From the NCBI GenBank assembly GCA_021234155.1, contig JAJEKV010000012.1, positions 3,723,789-3,787,788 on the forward strand: a stretch of DNA of 64,000 bases. The letters are read 5' to 3'. This DNA is from Isoetes taiwanensis. Taxonomy: Eukaryota > Streptophyta > Lycopodiopsida > Isoetales > Isoetaceae. Positions 12,061-23,985 of the stretch are shown one piece after another. Every line of letters starts with the position of its first letter. Position 1 is the stretch's first letter. The notes beneath the pieces were generated by a model. The model had not been told where the DNA came from, ran no database searches, and saw only the letters and a program-made list of their open reading frames with translations. The translations under genes were made by a program, and so were the position numbers.

Positions 12061-12894
12061 TTAGTTCATCTCCTTTTGTTTTGTAATCATAAAAATCTAT
12101 TATGTTTACTCTAAGTTCAATCGCTTGCCATAATGTTAAGTTGGTTGCGATGTTTAGCTTTACATTTGGAGCGGTTTAATAAGCTAGCTATAAAATTATT
12201 TATTACCATATTAAGATATTAACCTTGACATTGTAGTAGTTTTTTGAGCTAAGCATTATAAAATTGTTAGTTAAGATAGTGTCGATGGTATCTCTATATT
12301 TACATATGAGTGGTCATTATTACTGCGCTAAACCTCACAAAACAATTGCCAAATTCTTGGCTAAATGACATTACAAGGTTTCTTACAATATTAAGTAACG
12401 GAGGCAAAGCATTCACCTTTCGTTTTTGACGTTGCACTAATCACAAATTTCTACTATTGCTACGAAGTTACAAGCTAGACATCAATTCATTACAAGGTTT
12501 CTTGTATTGCGAAGCAACATATTGATTTTAATCTATGTCATTAGTGACACGTTGTTTATTTTTCTTTTGTAAAGTTTATTGATAAGGCTTACACGCGTAT
12601 GTTTCCCATATATTTAGAAGCTTTGCATCTTTATTAAGGCTCAAAACAGTTGCATTTGGAAAAATACAATATTAACAACACGATTAACACAAGAATAAAC
12701 TATTAACGAGCATAGTAAACAACCACATAAAGAAAACCTTAGCATCTTTGCAAATTTTAATGTGGTTCTCAATCTGAAATTATGATACTAAAAATGCATA
12801 TAAGATAAGATGAATTTTTAAGAAAAATCATTCCATTAAATTAATGATGATTTTCAAAGACCATCATAAACTCTAGAATTCATAAGTTAAATAT
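12061..12894. other. No gene recognised
   Basis: AT-rich. A loose ~110-bp duplication around 'ttacaaggtttcttacaatat' (12372) and 'ttacaaggtttcttgtatt' (12491) is the only structure seen. Confidence 0.5.
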
Positions 12895-13575
12895 AGTACG
12901 AACGAAGAATGGTTTTGCAAAATCAAGATGTGCTTAAAACACATCTTCTAAACTATTGATGATTTCAAAAAACAATTGTACGATGGTAGAATCCATGTAA
13001 GTAAACATGATATGAATTAGCAATGATTTTGCTAAAAAACTATACACTTAAAAACAATCTCACAAATTAATTATGATTTCTATAAATCTTTGAATTAGTA
13101 CAAAAAATACGATATGAAGCACTATTGGTCTTGCAAAATCAATATATGCTTAAATTACATCTAAACTATGGATGATTTCAAAAAACTATTATATGATTAT
13201 GGAATTCATGTAATTAAACATGATATAAACTATTAGTGATTTTGCTAAATCAATCTACACTTAAAAACAACCTTATGAACTAATAATAATTCCTAGAAAC
13301 TAGTGTAAAATTTTGAATCAGTACAAAAGATATGATATTAGCCACTATTGGTTTTTCAAAATCAATATATGCTTAAAACACCTCTTCTAAACTATTGATG
13401 ATTTCAAAGACCTATTGTACAATCGTAGAAGTCATGTAATTAAACATGATATGATTTTGCTAAATCATTGTACATTGAAAAACAATCATACAAACTAATG
13501 ATGATTTCTAAAAACTACTGTAAATTTATGAATTAGTACAAATAATATGATATGAACCACTATTGATTTTGCAAA
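12895..13575 (+). repeat. Tandem repeat, 202-223 bp x 3
   Basis: Units start at 12895, 13097 and 13320, with a partial fourth at 13535. Each opens with 'agtac(a/g)aa', then 'ttgcaaaatcaa', 'atgcttaaa', 'aaactattgatgatttcaaa' and 'taaacatgatat'. They are AT-rich and non-coding, and sit just inside the right inverted terminus of the candidate element. Confidence 0.85.
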
Positions 13576-13854
13576 ACTAGGAAGAACACATGATTTTTCT
13601 TTACATTTTGTATTGTCGTATAAAAAAATCACATATATACTGGTTTTCATGCTAATTTTTTATACAAGTTCATTTTTGGGGGCCTTGTGGACGTCGATCA
13701 GGGACTAGCCTACAACTGTGGTGATCCATAGGCAGTAGTAAAATGTAGAAATTGGTAGAAGAAAAAACAACAAAGGCGCTAGCAACTAGAGGAGCAAAAA
13801 AATAACAATGAAGGTGGCCCGCGGGGGCAGGGGAGGCTAGTTATATAAAAAGTG

Positions 13855-14145
13855 TTTACGTCGCATGGCATGTAACGTCGCATACGACGTCAAGTCAACG
13901 GTCACTGGCCACGTCACACACATAGCTTATCTAGTATTGCGACGTCACGTCGTCTGCGACATAACGTCGTCGACATGTCAGTTGGCGTGATAAACTCCGT
14001 GGCAGACGTTCGTCAGGCGTCGCACTACACGTCGCACGCGACGTGCACACGACATGTACGCGACGTGGCGTCGCTTATTGCGATGTTGACGTGACCTGGT
14101 CACGTCAAATGTGATGTCGCATGACCCAGACGTCGCAACCCCACA
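13855..14145. repeat. Cluster of GACGTCGC dyad motifs
   Basis: More than a dozen copies of acgtcgc / gcgacgt in both orientations occur within 290 bp, often paired as dyads (for example 'acgtcgcatacgacgt' near 13881, 'acgtcgcacgcgacgt' near 14029). The block is CpG-rich against an AT-rich background. The same dyad recurs at 24830-24945. It may be a set of protein-binding sites at the end of a DNA transposon. A short (tatc)n run follows at 14176-14192. Confidence 0.7.
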
Positions 14146-14192
14146 TCGCCAAATGACCATTCTCTTGTTGTGTATCTATCTATCTATCTATT

Positions 14193-15850
14193 CATTTAAT
14201 ATTAATATCTTCTGTCATTTTGAATATAATATCCAATACATGACATTTGAGATTAAAGATTTTGGTTGGCCATCTTTTGGAGATACAGTATAAACTATCA
14301 AAGATTTAAAAATTAAGATTTCGGTTGGAAATCTATCGACATCTAATAATCCTTATTGAGTAACATATGAATAGGAAGCATAATTATTTACCAAAAAAGG
14401 GGGAATTGAGTTTACTATTACTACAAATGTAGGAGGTTGACCTAGAAACATGTCTTGTTTGTTTCACATTCTAACCTAGAGATGATGGGTATAGTTGTCT
14501 TTACAAAATGAACTGAAGAATAGGATGAACATCTAGTTTATCCTCATGTCAGTACAAAGAGGTAGGGCCAAACTCATTGCTAGTCTAGTACCCCACTTGT
14601 TTGATATTGTGATTTTGATACTGCCATGAAGAGACAACATGAGAACAATTTGGCCAATGAGGTGCCACACTCGAGGATGTAAGGTAAGGGCTATGGAACA
14701 TGGGATAACTATATGGTGCAAAGACATGAAATGTTGAAATTTTATTGGAGATGCATGTATGAGAATTCCAAAATATCAGGCTGTGGACAATATGACGAAT
14801 GACGACAACGAAGACATAACAACAAGAAGAAGGGCAAGGTAACACGCTCTTTAAGCCGGGGCAAAAGTGACCCCTGTGATGTTAGAAAGAGGCGGTGCAT
14901 CTCCCCTGCTCTTTGATTACGTCAGAAAGTGGGGAAGGTGGGCACACCCGTCTAATGGAAGAGGATTGCATTGTATCGAGTGAATGAGAAATCTGCCCTG
15001 GATTTAGCTAGTGGTTAATAAGAGTTCAAAGGTTGATGTATCTATGCTCTTCGTGGACGATAAAAACTCATGAAATTCAGTTGAGGAGAGATAAACCAAC
15101 CTTGGAATCATCATTAACTAGGATTATCGTGGAATGGAATGGATGGAGGGCAGATTTTGGATTGAAAAGGCAGGGGCAGCTTTTTGCAATGAATGCTCCA
15201 GATTGACTAAAACTGCTGCTGAGGGTGCTTTCCCATGGACGGACGAACCTGGATGAGGTCAGATCCAGGTCCAAAAGTAATCCTCGGGATTACTTTCCAA
15301 ATGAGTTTCTTAACCTCAGCCACTAGCCACTGATGTTCTTAGGGAACATCGGAATAGCAGACCAGACCTTAGTAAACCTGGAGGTTTTCTGCCCATGGGA
15401 AAGCACCCTGAGCAACAGCCGAGTGAACCGATGAATGCGCTGACAGGAAGTACCGGATCCAGATTTGGTCACCACCTTGCGACTGCGAGCGATCGGCTTT
15501 AACATTTCCTCCTATCAACGGTTAAACCGCGTCGCCATCGCCCAGCAGTGCCAACCCTAACCTGACGGACTTGGTGGTGGAGTCGCCACGCCCATGGAGA
15601 TCCCTCCAACAAGAAAAATTTCCGTCTTCACGGCCGCTGCAACATGCTCTGGGTGGGCCTGTTCTAGCCCCCTCCACTTGCACACTTTTTTCCTACAATT
15701 CAAGTGCATAGAGCCCATTTCATCCTTCCCAGCAGACAATCCCAGACTTTTTATCCTAAGTAGATTCAGAATAGTTTTCAGAATAGTTTCATTCTACTTA
15801 ACCCATTTCTTATTCCAACAATCTAAGTTACCTTCAGTGTCTGTGCATTC
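14193..15850. other. Upstream region of the bHLH gene, no other gene seen
   Basis: No convincing coding region. A frame at 15594-15962 overlaps the bHLH first exon in another phase and looks fortuitous. The bHLH promoter and 5' leader should lie in the last part; pyrimidine-rich stretches precede the start codon at 15851. I could not fix a TATA box or the transcription start. Confidence 0.5.
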
Positions 15851-17023
15851 ATGGAGCTTGACCATGGATACTACTGCTCACGAAAACATAACAGAGTTCC
15901 AAATCCACCTAGTGAGTGGAGAAAGGAATACTCTCAGGCTTACTGCAGCGGCATCCCAGTAGCTGCGGCACAGCCGCAAAGTTCTGCAGTACTTTGGGGC
16001 CAAAATATTTTGAGTAAATGTGAGGAAGAATCCTATAGCACCCAAAGCAGAAGCAAATGCTTCCCATTCATGCAGCCTGCATCAGAAGAACTAAAACAAC
16101 AGCCAAACGGATTGGACCGCAGATTTTCGCATGATCTTCATCGTCACAGTATTGATGGTTTTAGCGCCAATTCTACCATTTCTGAGTCTCATCCATCATC
16201 CAGCAGTCGGTTGCAGGATGATCGCAGGAAACAATTGCTCAATCTTGGGTTGGATGAGTTTGGTGACATCACATCCTTGCACAAGGTGATTATCTGAATC
16301 TGGAAGACCTTTAGATCTCCATGGACATAAAATTCAATTCAATTCTTCTGAAAATTCGAAAGTCTAAAGTTGTTTGTTTCTTAAACATTTGGCTTTCTGT
16401 TACAGGGCAGTACATTAGAGAATGCACCCATTAGGCTGGCAAGGAATTTGGGATTTACAACAGTGAATAGACTGCCAGAAAAGTTACTACTAGGCTCTGT
16501 GCCTTGGAGACTAAGGGCCAAGAGAGGTTGTGCTACACATCCCCGCAGCATCGCAGAGAGGGTATGTGTAGGACTTTTGGTTTCCGTGGACGATAAAATT
16601 CAATTCAATTCAATTCAACTTCGATCTTTCTGTTGCACCACTTGACTAAAAATACAATTCATGTTACAGGTGAGAAGAACGAGGATCAGCGACCGGATCC
16701 GGAAGCTGCAGAAGCTGGTGCCCAACACAGACAAGGTAAGCTGCATTATCTGTTTATAATTGAAAGGCACTCTCCATTGCAGAGCTGCACTGCTAAACAT
16801 AGTTCCAATTCAATGGAAACAGCAAACAAACACTGCAGAGATGTTGGACGAGACAATAGATTATGTGAAGCAACTGCAGCAGCAGGTTCAGGTAAGATCT
16901 TTCTTATGAATCAATGAGCTACTTAGTACTTGTTTGTTTGATGGCTTGATTACCCAGCTTCCATTCATTTTCCAGGAGTTGAGCGAGCACGAATCAGAAT
17001 GTCGTGGATTATGCAAAACGTAA
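15851..17023 (+). CDS. bHLH transcription factor, group IX type (bHLH122/130-like)
   Basis: Five exons joined at GT-AG sites: 15851-16285, 16406-16561, 16670-16735, 16823-16891 and 16976-17023. They give 774 nt, or 257 residues plus stop, with every junction in frame. The N-terminal half is Ser/Gln-rich and ends in 'LLNLGLDEFGDITSLHKG'. The bHLH domain starts about residue 178 with 'RAKRGCATHPRSIAERVRR', then helix 1, the loop ending 'LVPNTDKQTNTAEMLD' and helix 2 'YVKQLQQQVQEL'. The string CATHPRSIAERVRRTRIS with KQTNTA is diagnostic of plant group IX bHLHs, nuclear DNA-binding dimers (E-box-type sites in the family). The protein ends 'LCKT', shortly after helix 2, as in relatives. The start is the first ATG that keeps this frame; there is no support for an upstream exon. 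Introns 1 and 2 each carry a short-element 3' end. The 3' end of the gene is duplicated at 32.5 kb. Confidence 0.9.
16303..16350 (+). mobile_element. Short-element 3' end in bHLH intron 1
   Basis: The sequence 'tccatggacataaaattc' is followed by (attca)n. The same terminus is found in intron 2 (16580-16617), with related copies at 18262-18446 (minus) and 34066-34206. It is the 3' end of a SINE-like family; the 5' part is missing. Confidence 0.55.
16570..16619 (+). mobile_element. Short-element 3' end in bHLH intron 2
   Basis: It reads 'ttccgtggacgataaaattc' plus three further attca repeats, directly after the exon 2 donor region. It is the better-preserved of the two intronic copies. Confidence 0.6.
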
Positions 17024-17975
17024 GAACAAATTCAAGCTCAAGCTCATTGGCAATGTTATGACATAGACCATCATGATCGATTCACATGATTTTGATAAAT
17101 CTTGCTGGTTTGGAATGATTTTCTCAATAAAATCATCTGGAATGTTCTTGCAATAAATATCTTATTTCCTAGAAGATTTGGAGCACATGGGCACTTTTTT
17201 AAATAAATTGAGCATGAAACTTGCTTCAACTTGCTTCTTATTTGCTTCAACTTGCCAACTTCCCATAACAGCAGCAAGTAACATGTCATTGGCACTTGAG
17301 GCTCACCTAGGCAATCAATGAGGCCTTCGCCAGTCATAATCTTGTTTGTATCATCCCCTTGTTTGTACTATGTGCTCAATTGCGCTAGTCCAAGCATCAC
17401 CGCGTCAATGGTTTTGTCGCCAACTAGCATGGGACCCAAAATTATCCAACACCAAGAGAACCTAGGAAAGAACAAAGCAACACACCCTTATATCTTAACC
17501 CTAAAGAGGACTATGGCCACATAAATGGAGAAGAATCATGCAACAAGAATATATCTCACATTAGGTAGCTAGGGTATATCTTTGTGAGGTGATATATTCA
17601 ATTGAGTGATCTTCTTGTAATATGAATATTATGGCCCACTTGGATGACATTTCTAGCCATGTCCACAATAAAGGGACTTAATCCAGATATATATAACGAC
17701 ACTAATAACAAGTTAGGACAAAAGCTAATGTACATCCATGTGGGCCTTGCTTGATTACTTCATATTTTGGTCCCCATATAGTGATGGCTAAGTTTATAGT
17801 TGCCATAATTTATATGTGTGTCCTACCTAGATATAACAAGGGGGCTTCGCTATCGAAGGTCATAAAAAACTTGTGGGTGAACTTTGTCTTTGGTGAATTA
17901 CCTAGTCTATATTTGTGTCCTACCTAGATATAGCAAGGGAGCTTCACTACCGAAAGTCATAAAAACCTTTGTGTG
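16895..17975 (+). repeat. Segmental duplicate, copy 1 (bHLH 3' end and flank)
   Basis: From inside the last bHLH intron to about 17975, the sequence matches 32545-33612 in the same orientation. Shared blocks include 'gtacttgtttgtttgatgg', 'aatcatctggaatgttcttg', 'agatttggagcacatgggca', 'cttatatcttaaccctaaa' and 'ggcctatattttggtcccca'-like stretches. The distal part is an ~90-bp tandem repeat ('gtgtcctacctagatata') with two copies here and three at 33.4-33.6 kb. This copy holds the intact last exon, so it is the likely source. Confidence 0.8.
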
Positions 17976-18261
17976 TGTGCCACTCCATATCATAGCAAAA
18001 CATAGCATACAAGTGCATAAGTTTGTATATGTTACTGCCATGCACTCACGATAGCTCGTTCTTGCACTCCAAATCCAAGTTTTAAGGATAGGGCTGATAT
18101 TTGCCACCATCACAAGCAACACACGAGTTAGAACCTGCATGATACATGTGGAAAGCAGGTGTCTTAACGTCTATCCAGTTGTTATCCATGTCCGAAACTA
18201 AAATTTAAACAAGCCATGTCCTCTGTTCCTCCGAAAACAAACTCTTATTTTATTGTATTAT
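17976..18261. other. No gene recognised
   Basis: Short frames only. It lies between the end of the segmental duplicate and a minus-strand SINE-like copy. Confidence 0.4.
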
Positions 18262-18446
18262 TTATCATCAAAATTGAATTGAATTGAATTAAATTGGGTA
18301 CATTCTCGGAGATCAATTAGTCTATGAGACACAATACAATATGTAGAAATAAATGCCAAATAGTAGGTGCATGTAAATCTAAACTTTACTACCAGGATTA
18401 AAAGACCCTGCCCCTTCGGGTTTTCGAGGAAAAAACCTTTGTAGGA
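18262..18446 (-). mobile_element. SINE-like element copy
   Basis: Read on the minus strand it begins near 'ctacaaaggttttttcctcg', passes 'ggcagggtcttttaatcctg' and 'gtgtctcatagac', and ends in an (aattc)n tail at 18270-18292. The body corresponds to the plus-strand copy at 34066-34206. It is an older, divergent copy. Confidence 0.55.
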
Positions 18447-18904
18447 AAATATATACTGCCATGCAGTAATATTTATGATGAGACTAGAGCATGTTGTATC
18501 TTTAACATATTTTCTCAATGGGCTAAGATATCAAACAAGTAAGGCCCCAAAAAAGCTGGAAAGGAAGTATTTAACAATGTGCGCAAATATAACTGATGAA
18601 GACGGAGATGCCAATATTGCTCTCTGATATCCAAAACAAGCTGAAAATGAAGTTTTCAACAATAAATGCAAATGTAACTAATAAGAGGGAGATCGGGATA
18701 TTGCTCTTTGATATGATGATAAGCTAAACAAAACTGGAAAATATGTACCACATTTTCCACTTCATTCGACTAGCAACATTCACACAATCGATTTTCCTAG
18801 GTGTAGTATTTGAACGACCTGTGTCAATGCACAAATGATCAGCCCCTGTACTAATAGCATGGCCCCTGCGCAAGGATGACATGCATAAATCGAGAAATAG
18901 TCCA
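18447..18904. other. No gene recognised
   Basis: AT-rich. A loose ~90-bp direct repeat occurs around 18555 and 18635 ('caataaatgcaaatgtaac' and 'caatgtgcgcaaatataac'). Confidence 0.45.
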
Positions 18905-20250
18905 AATTTTTTTATATTTTTGTTTAAGGTTCATATTCGGAAGTCACCAGACAGCCAAGCCTAGTAGACACCTACATATCCATATCGGGTTGTGTCGAAT
19001 GGACCATTGTGAACATGTATCAACAGAAAGTTCTACTACAAGGTTCATCATTAATATAACCCCTAGCAACTCCCGTCATAGTTCATCATTAATATAACCC
19101 CTAGCATCATCCATCAAGAAATGACATCTAAAGCAGGGTTCGAACCCCTGCCTAAAGTGCCAAATCTTAGGCATTACTAGATCTATACCAACTCGACATA
19201 CATCCGTTGAGCAAAACCTTTATGGTACATGCACATTTTATAGGTAGAGATATCTCCGCCTTAGAAAGTTACGAGTATTTTTTATGTTTTTGTTTAAGGT
19301 CCATATTAGGAAGTCATCACACAGCCAAGCCTAGTAAACACCTACGTATCCTATCCATATCCTTTTGTTTAAGGTCCATATAAGGAAGTCACAGACAGCC
19401 AAGCCTACATTCTATCCATTTTCAGGTTGTGCTGAATGGACCATAAAGACAGCCAAGCCTATTAGACACCTACATATCCTATCCATTTTGGGTTGCGCCG
19501 AATGGACCATAATGAACATGTATCAACATGAAAAGTTATCCTATCCATTTTGGGTTAAGCTTAATGGACCATAATGAACATGTATCAACAGAAAGTTCTA
19601 CTACGTCAGAGTCCATCATTAATACAACCCCTAGCAACTCCCATCAAAAAATGACATTTAAGGCAGGGTTTGAACCCCTGACCAAAATACACAAATCTTA
19701 AATATCATTAGATCTATACCAACTTGCCACACATCCATTGAGCAAAACTTTTATGCTACTACATGCATACTTTATAAGCAGAGATATAACCCCGTAGGAA
19801 CTTCCATCGAAAAATGACGTCTAAGGCAGGGTTTGAACCCCTGACCAAAGTGCACAAATTTTAGGCATCACTAGGTCTATACTAACTCGCCACACATCCG
19901 TTGAGCAAAACTTTTGTGGTACATGCACGCGTTGTAGGTAGAGATATCTCCCGCCTTAGGAAGGCAGAGTATTTTTTATGTTTTTGTTTAAGATCCATAT
20001 TAGGAAGTCACCAAATAGCCAAGCCTAGTAGACACCTATATATCCTATCCATATTGAGTTGTGTCGAATACACTATAGTGAACATGTATCAACAAAAATT
20101 CTACTACGTCGGGGTTCATCATTAATATAACACCTAGCAACTCCCATCAAGAAATGACATCTAATGCAGGGTTTGAACCCCAGACCAAAGTGCACAAATC
20201 GTATGCATCATTAGGTCTATACCAACTCACCACACATTCGTTGAGCTAAA
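18905..20250 (-). repeat. tRNA-derived repeats in a tandem cluster
   Basis: Four tRNA-like blocks (about 19118-19210, 19650-19745, 19810-19905 and 20150-20245) alternate with a body beginning 'gtttaaggt(c/t)catat' near 18915, 19287, 19362 and 19981. On the minus strand each block has a B-box match (for example ggttcgaaccc at 19137-19147) about 40 bp downstream of an A-box-like 'tgtcgagttgg' (19188-19198). These are RNA polymerase III promoter elements of tRNA-derived SINEs. They are not intact tRNA genes, because the acceptor stem and cloverleaf do not pair. The tandem layout is unusual for SINEs and may reflect local duplication. Confidence 0.65.
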
Positions 20251-20257
20251 TTTTTTT

Positions 20258-23200
20258 GCAGTAATAAGACATCCATAAATTCATAATTAATGCATAGCAA
20301 GGAATTAAATTCCGAGTTTTTGCCAGCTGGCTTCCAAAGTCATCACCAGCATACAGGCCAACTTTTCGAACTTCCGGACAAGGTTTCAATCAAGGAGTTA
20401 GCATTACAGCGGTCCGTGCAGCCCGTTGTTGGGCAGCTGAGCTGGGACCCTTCCCCAAGTCAAACAAGGCCAGGAGCTTGCAAGGCCTCCTCACAGGAGG
20501 GGAGAGCAAGGACCCTGTGAGGCGGACCCCAAAAGTTCCCCGAGGCGCCCTTTTCGCAGCCGCCACGGGGGGGACGCTTAATGACCACCCTTCCGGAGCT
20601 CGGTTCCCCTATCTGATCGTTGAATCCTCCATTCATGGGCCCTGCTTCGGATAGGTCAGAAAAAATCCAAGATCGGTCCGGGGGAACTTATCAAACCGCA
20701 GAGCGCCCTGCGGGCAACCGTGTAGAAACCGAAGTGTCTTGTCATTCAGGCACTGCGGAGGCTTCGGAATGGAGATTCGACTGCGCCACGTTGCCCCAAA
20801 TGGTGAAATTACCCTAGGGACCAAGTTACACGGTCAGTTTTGCATGAGAAAGGAAGGCGTGCTCTCTACATGGCAGTATTCAGCATCCACCTCCCATGCC
20901 AATTAACTACGAGGGTGCTGGACATGAGCTACTTTGGCGCTTCTGGGAGAGTGGGTGGTCTTCTGGCCACGAAACTTGGTCCCCAGAGCAATGTCGACGC
21001 TTGGTCCCAATGGAAGAGCCAACTCCCAGTTCCGGATAGGGGAGCTTGCCCGTCAGTCGCCAGGGCCTTCGGGAGAGGACTTTTGGGGCAAGCTGCTTCC
21101 GATGGGTTTTTAGGGCCGTGCTCTGGCCTGGACACCCCCCTTCTACTTTAAGACGCGGCGCAAGGTCCTGGAAGAATCTGGGGCCTCCGAAACATAAACC
21201 CTGTGAGTTGCTAGGTTCTTGGAGGGTTTGTATTTTGGGGGCCGAGTTTTAGTCCTTTGCACTTGGGATCTAGCCAAGAGGCTGCACTTGGGAACGTGAA
21301 GCAAGCGGAACACCCTCCTCCTGATGTGGCAATCCGAAGCCGAGGGCTGCTTTTGCAGCAGCAAGGCATCCATGAATTCGTAATTAATGCATAGCACGGA
21401 ATTAAATTCCGAATATTTTGCCAGCTGGCTTCCTAAGTCATCACCAGCAATACATGCCAATTTTCTGAATTTCCGCACAAGGTTTCGATCAAGGAGTTCG
21501 CCGAGCTGGGACCCTTCCGCAAGTCAAACAGGGCCAGGACCTTGCAAGGCCTCCTCACAGGAGAGAAGAGCAAGGACCCCAGGACGCGGGACCCAAAAAA
21601 GTTCCCGAGGCAGCCTTTCCTGGCAGCGCTCCCCGGGGGTCCGTACGCTAATGACCACCCTCCCAGAGCTCGGTTCCCCTATCCGACTGTTGAATCCTCT
21701 GTTCGCGGGCCCTGCTTTGAGTAGGTCCAGAAAAATACAAGGTCGGTCGGGGGGAACTTATCAAACGCAGAGCGTCCTGCGGCCGACCGTGTAAAAACCG
21801 AAGTGTTTTGTCGTTCGGGCAATGCGGAGGCCCCGGAATGGAGATTCGACTTCGGCATGTCGTCCAGAATGGCGAAATTACCCTAGGGACCAAGTTACAC
21901 AGTCAGTTTTGCATAAGAAAGGAACGAGTGCTCCCTACATGGCAGTATTCAGCATCCACCTCCCATGCCAATTGACTAGGAGGGTGCTGGACATGAGCTA
22001 CTTTGGCGATTCTAGGAGAGTGGGTGGTCTTCTGACCACTCAACTTGGTCCCCAGGGTCGACGCTTTGGTCCCAATAGAAGAGCGAAATCATGGTTTCGG
22101 ATAGGAGAGCTTGCCCGTCAGTCACCAGGGCCTTCGGGAGAGGACTTTTGGGGCAAGCTGCTTCCGAAGGGTTTTTAGGGCCCGTGCTCTGGCCTGGACA
22201 TCCTCCCCTCAAGACGAGGTGCAAGGTCCTGGATGAATCTGACAAGGATAGGACCTCCGAAACGTAAACCTTGTGAGTTGCCAGGTTCTTGGAGGGTTTG
22301 CATTCCTTTGCACTTGGGACATGGCCGAGAGGCTGCACTTGGGAACGCCAAGTAAGCGGAACTGGCAGAATGGAGTTTGGATCTGCCCTCCTCCTGATGT
22401 GGCAATCCGAAGTCGAGGGCCGCTTTTGCAGTAGCAAGGCATCCATAAATTCGTAATTAATGCATAGCACGGAATTAAATTCCGATTTTTTGCAAGCTGG
22501 CGTCCTGAGTCATCACTAGCATACAAGCCAATTTTACGAATTTCCGGACAAGGTTTTGATCAAGGAGTTAGCATTAGAGTGGTCCGTGCAGCCCGTTGTT
22601 GGGCGGCCGAGATGGGACCCTTCCCAAGTCAAACAAGGCTAGGACCTTGCAAGGCCTCCTCACAGGAGGGGAGAGCAAGGACCCCAGGAGGCGGGACCCA
22701 AAAAAAGTTCTTGAGGCAGCCTTTCCTGGCAGCGCTCCCACGGGGGGCCGTACGCTATAAATGACCAGCCTCCCGGAGCTCGGTTCCCCTATCCGACCAT
22801 TGAATCCTCCGTTCATGGGCCCTGCTTCGAGCAGGTCCGGAAAAATCCAAGATCGGTACGGGGGAACTTATCAAACCGCAGAGCCTCCTGCGGGCGACTG
22901 TGTAGAAACCGAAGTGTTTTGTCGTTCGGGCACTGCAGAGGCCCTGGAATGGCGATTCGACTTTGCCATGTCGTCCGGAATGGTGAAATTACCCTAGGGA
23001 CCAAGTTACACGGTCAGTTTTGCATGAGAAAGGAAAGCGTATTTTCTACATGGCAGTATTCATCATCCACCTCCCATGCCAATTGACTACGGGGGTGATG
23101 GACATGAGCTACTTTGGCGCTTCTGGGAGAGTGGGTGGTCTTCTGGCAACGAAACTTGGTCCCCAGGACAATGTCAACGCTCTGGTCCCATTGGAAGAGC

Positions 23201-23985
23201 CAAATCATGGTTCTGGATAAGGGAGCTTGCCCGTCGATCGCCAGGGCCTTCGGGAGAGGACTTTTGGGGCAAGCTGCTTCCGGGGGGCTTTTAGGGCCCG
23301 TGCTCTGGCCTGGACACCCCCCCTACTTCAAGACGTGGCGCAAGGTCCTTGACGAATCTGACAAGGATAGGGCCTCCGAAACGTAAACCCTGTGAGTTGC
23401 CAGGTTCTTGGAGGGTTTGGATTTTGGGGGCCAAGTTTTGGTCCTTTTGCACTTGGGACCTGGCACTTGGGAACGGAAGCAAGCAGAACTAGCATAATGG
23501 AGTTTGGATCTGCCCTCCTCCTGATGTGGCAATCCGAAGTTGAGGGCCGCTTTTGCAGTAGCAAGGCATCCATAAATTTGTATTGCATAGTACGGAATTA
23601 AATTCTAATTTTTTGCCAGCTGGCTTCCTAAGTCATCACCAACATATAGGCCAATTTTTTGAATTTCTGGACAAGGTTTCGATCAAGGAGTTAGCATTAG
23701 AGCGGTCCGTGCGGCCCGTTGTTGGGCAGCCGAGCTTGGACCCCTCCCCAAGTCAAACAAGGCCAGGACCTTACAAGGCCTTCTCACAGGAGGGGAGAGC
23801 AAGGACCCCAGGAGGCGGGACCCAAAAAAGTTCCCGAGGCAGCCTTTCCTGCCCAGCGCTCCCCCGGGGGGCCGTACGCTATGACCACCCTCCCGAAGCT
23901 CAATTCCCCTATCCGACCGTTGAATCCTCCGTTCATGGGCCCTGCTTCGTCCAGGTCCGGAAAAATCCAAGATCGGTCCAAGAAA
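20258..23985 (+). repeat. R1 tandem array, ~1.1-kb period, 3.4 units
   Basis: Units start at 20270, 21367, 22440 and 23567 (periods 1097, 1073 and 1127; the last is truncated at about 23985). Each starts 'catccat(a/g)aattcgtaatt' and contains 'cttgcaaggcctcctcacag', 'cctagggaccaagttacac', 'gacatgagctactttggcg' and a hairpin-like 'gcctccgaaacgtaaaccc'. The array is GC-rich against its AT-rich surroundings. Open frames occur in both strands of each unit but shift between units. It is the same family as 2290-4558, inverted, with about 300 bp more per unit. Origin unknown. Confidence 0.85.

Larger units (their letters stand above)
6504..13686. mobile_element. Candidate 7.2-kb element with inverted termini
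   Basis: The left end 'ccacaaggcccccaaaa' (6504-6520) has an exact inverted copy at 13670-13686. The match extends inward to about 23 bp with one or two mismatches ('ttgaac' against 'atgaac'). Tandem repeats lie inside each end (6631-6862 and 12895-13575), as subterminal repeats do in many DNA transposons. The interior holds a decayed BAH-like protein and a TRAPPC3-like exon. I see no convincing target-site duplication. A related 'gggggcctttgtg' also occurs at 25999-26011, so the element limits are not certain. Confidence 0.4.

Noticed and set aside
15594-15962. 122-codon frame over the bHLH first exon
   Set aside because: It overlaps the bHLH N-terminus in another phase, resembles nothing, and does not join the later exons in frame.
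19118-19210. Functional tRNA gene (A and B boxes on the minus strand)
   Set aside because: The arms do not pair into a cloverleaf, the block is repeated four times with drift, and the A-B spacing and body fit a SINE instead.
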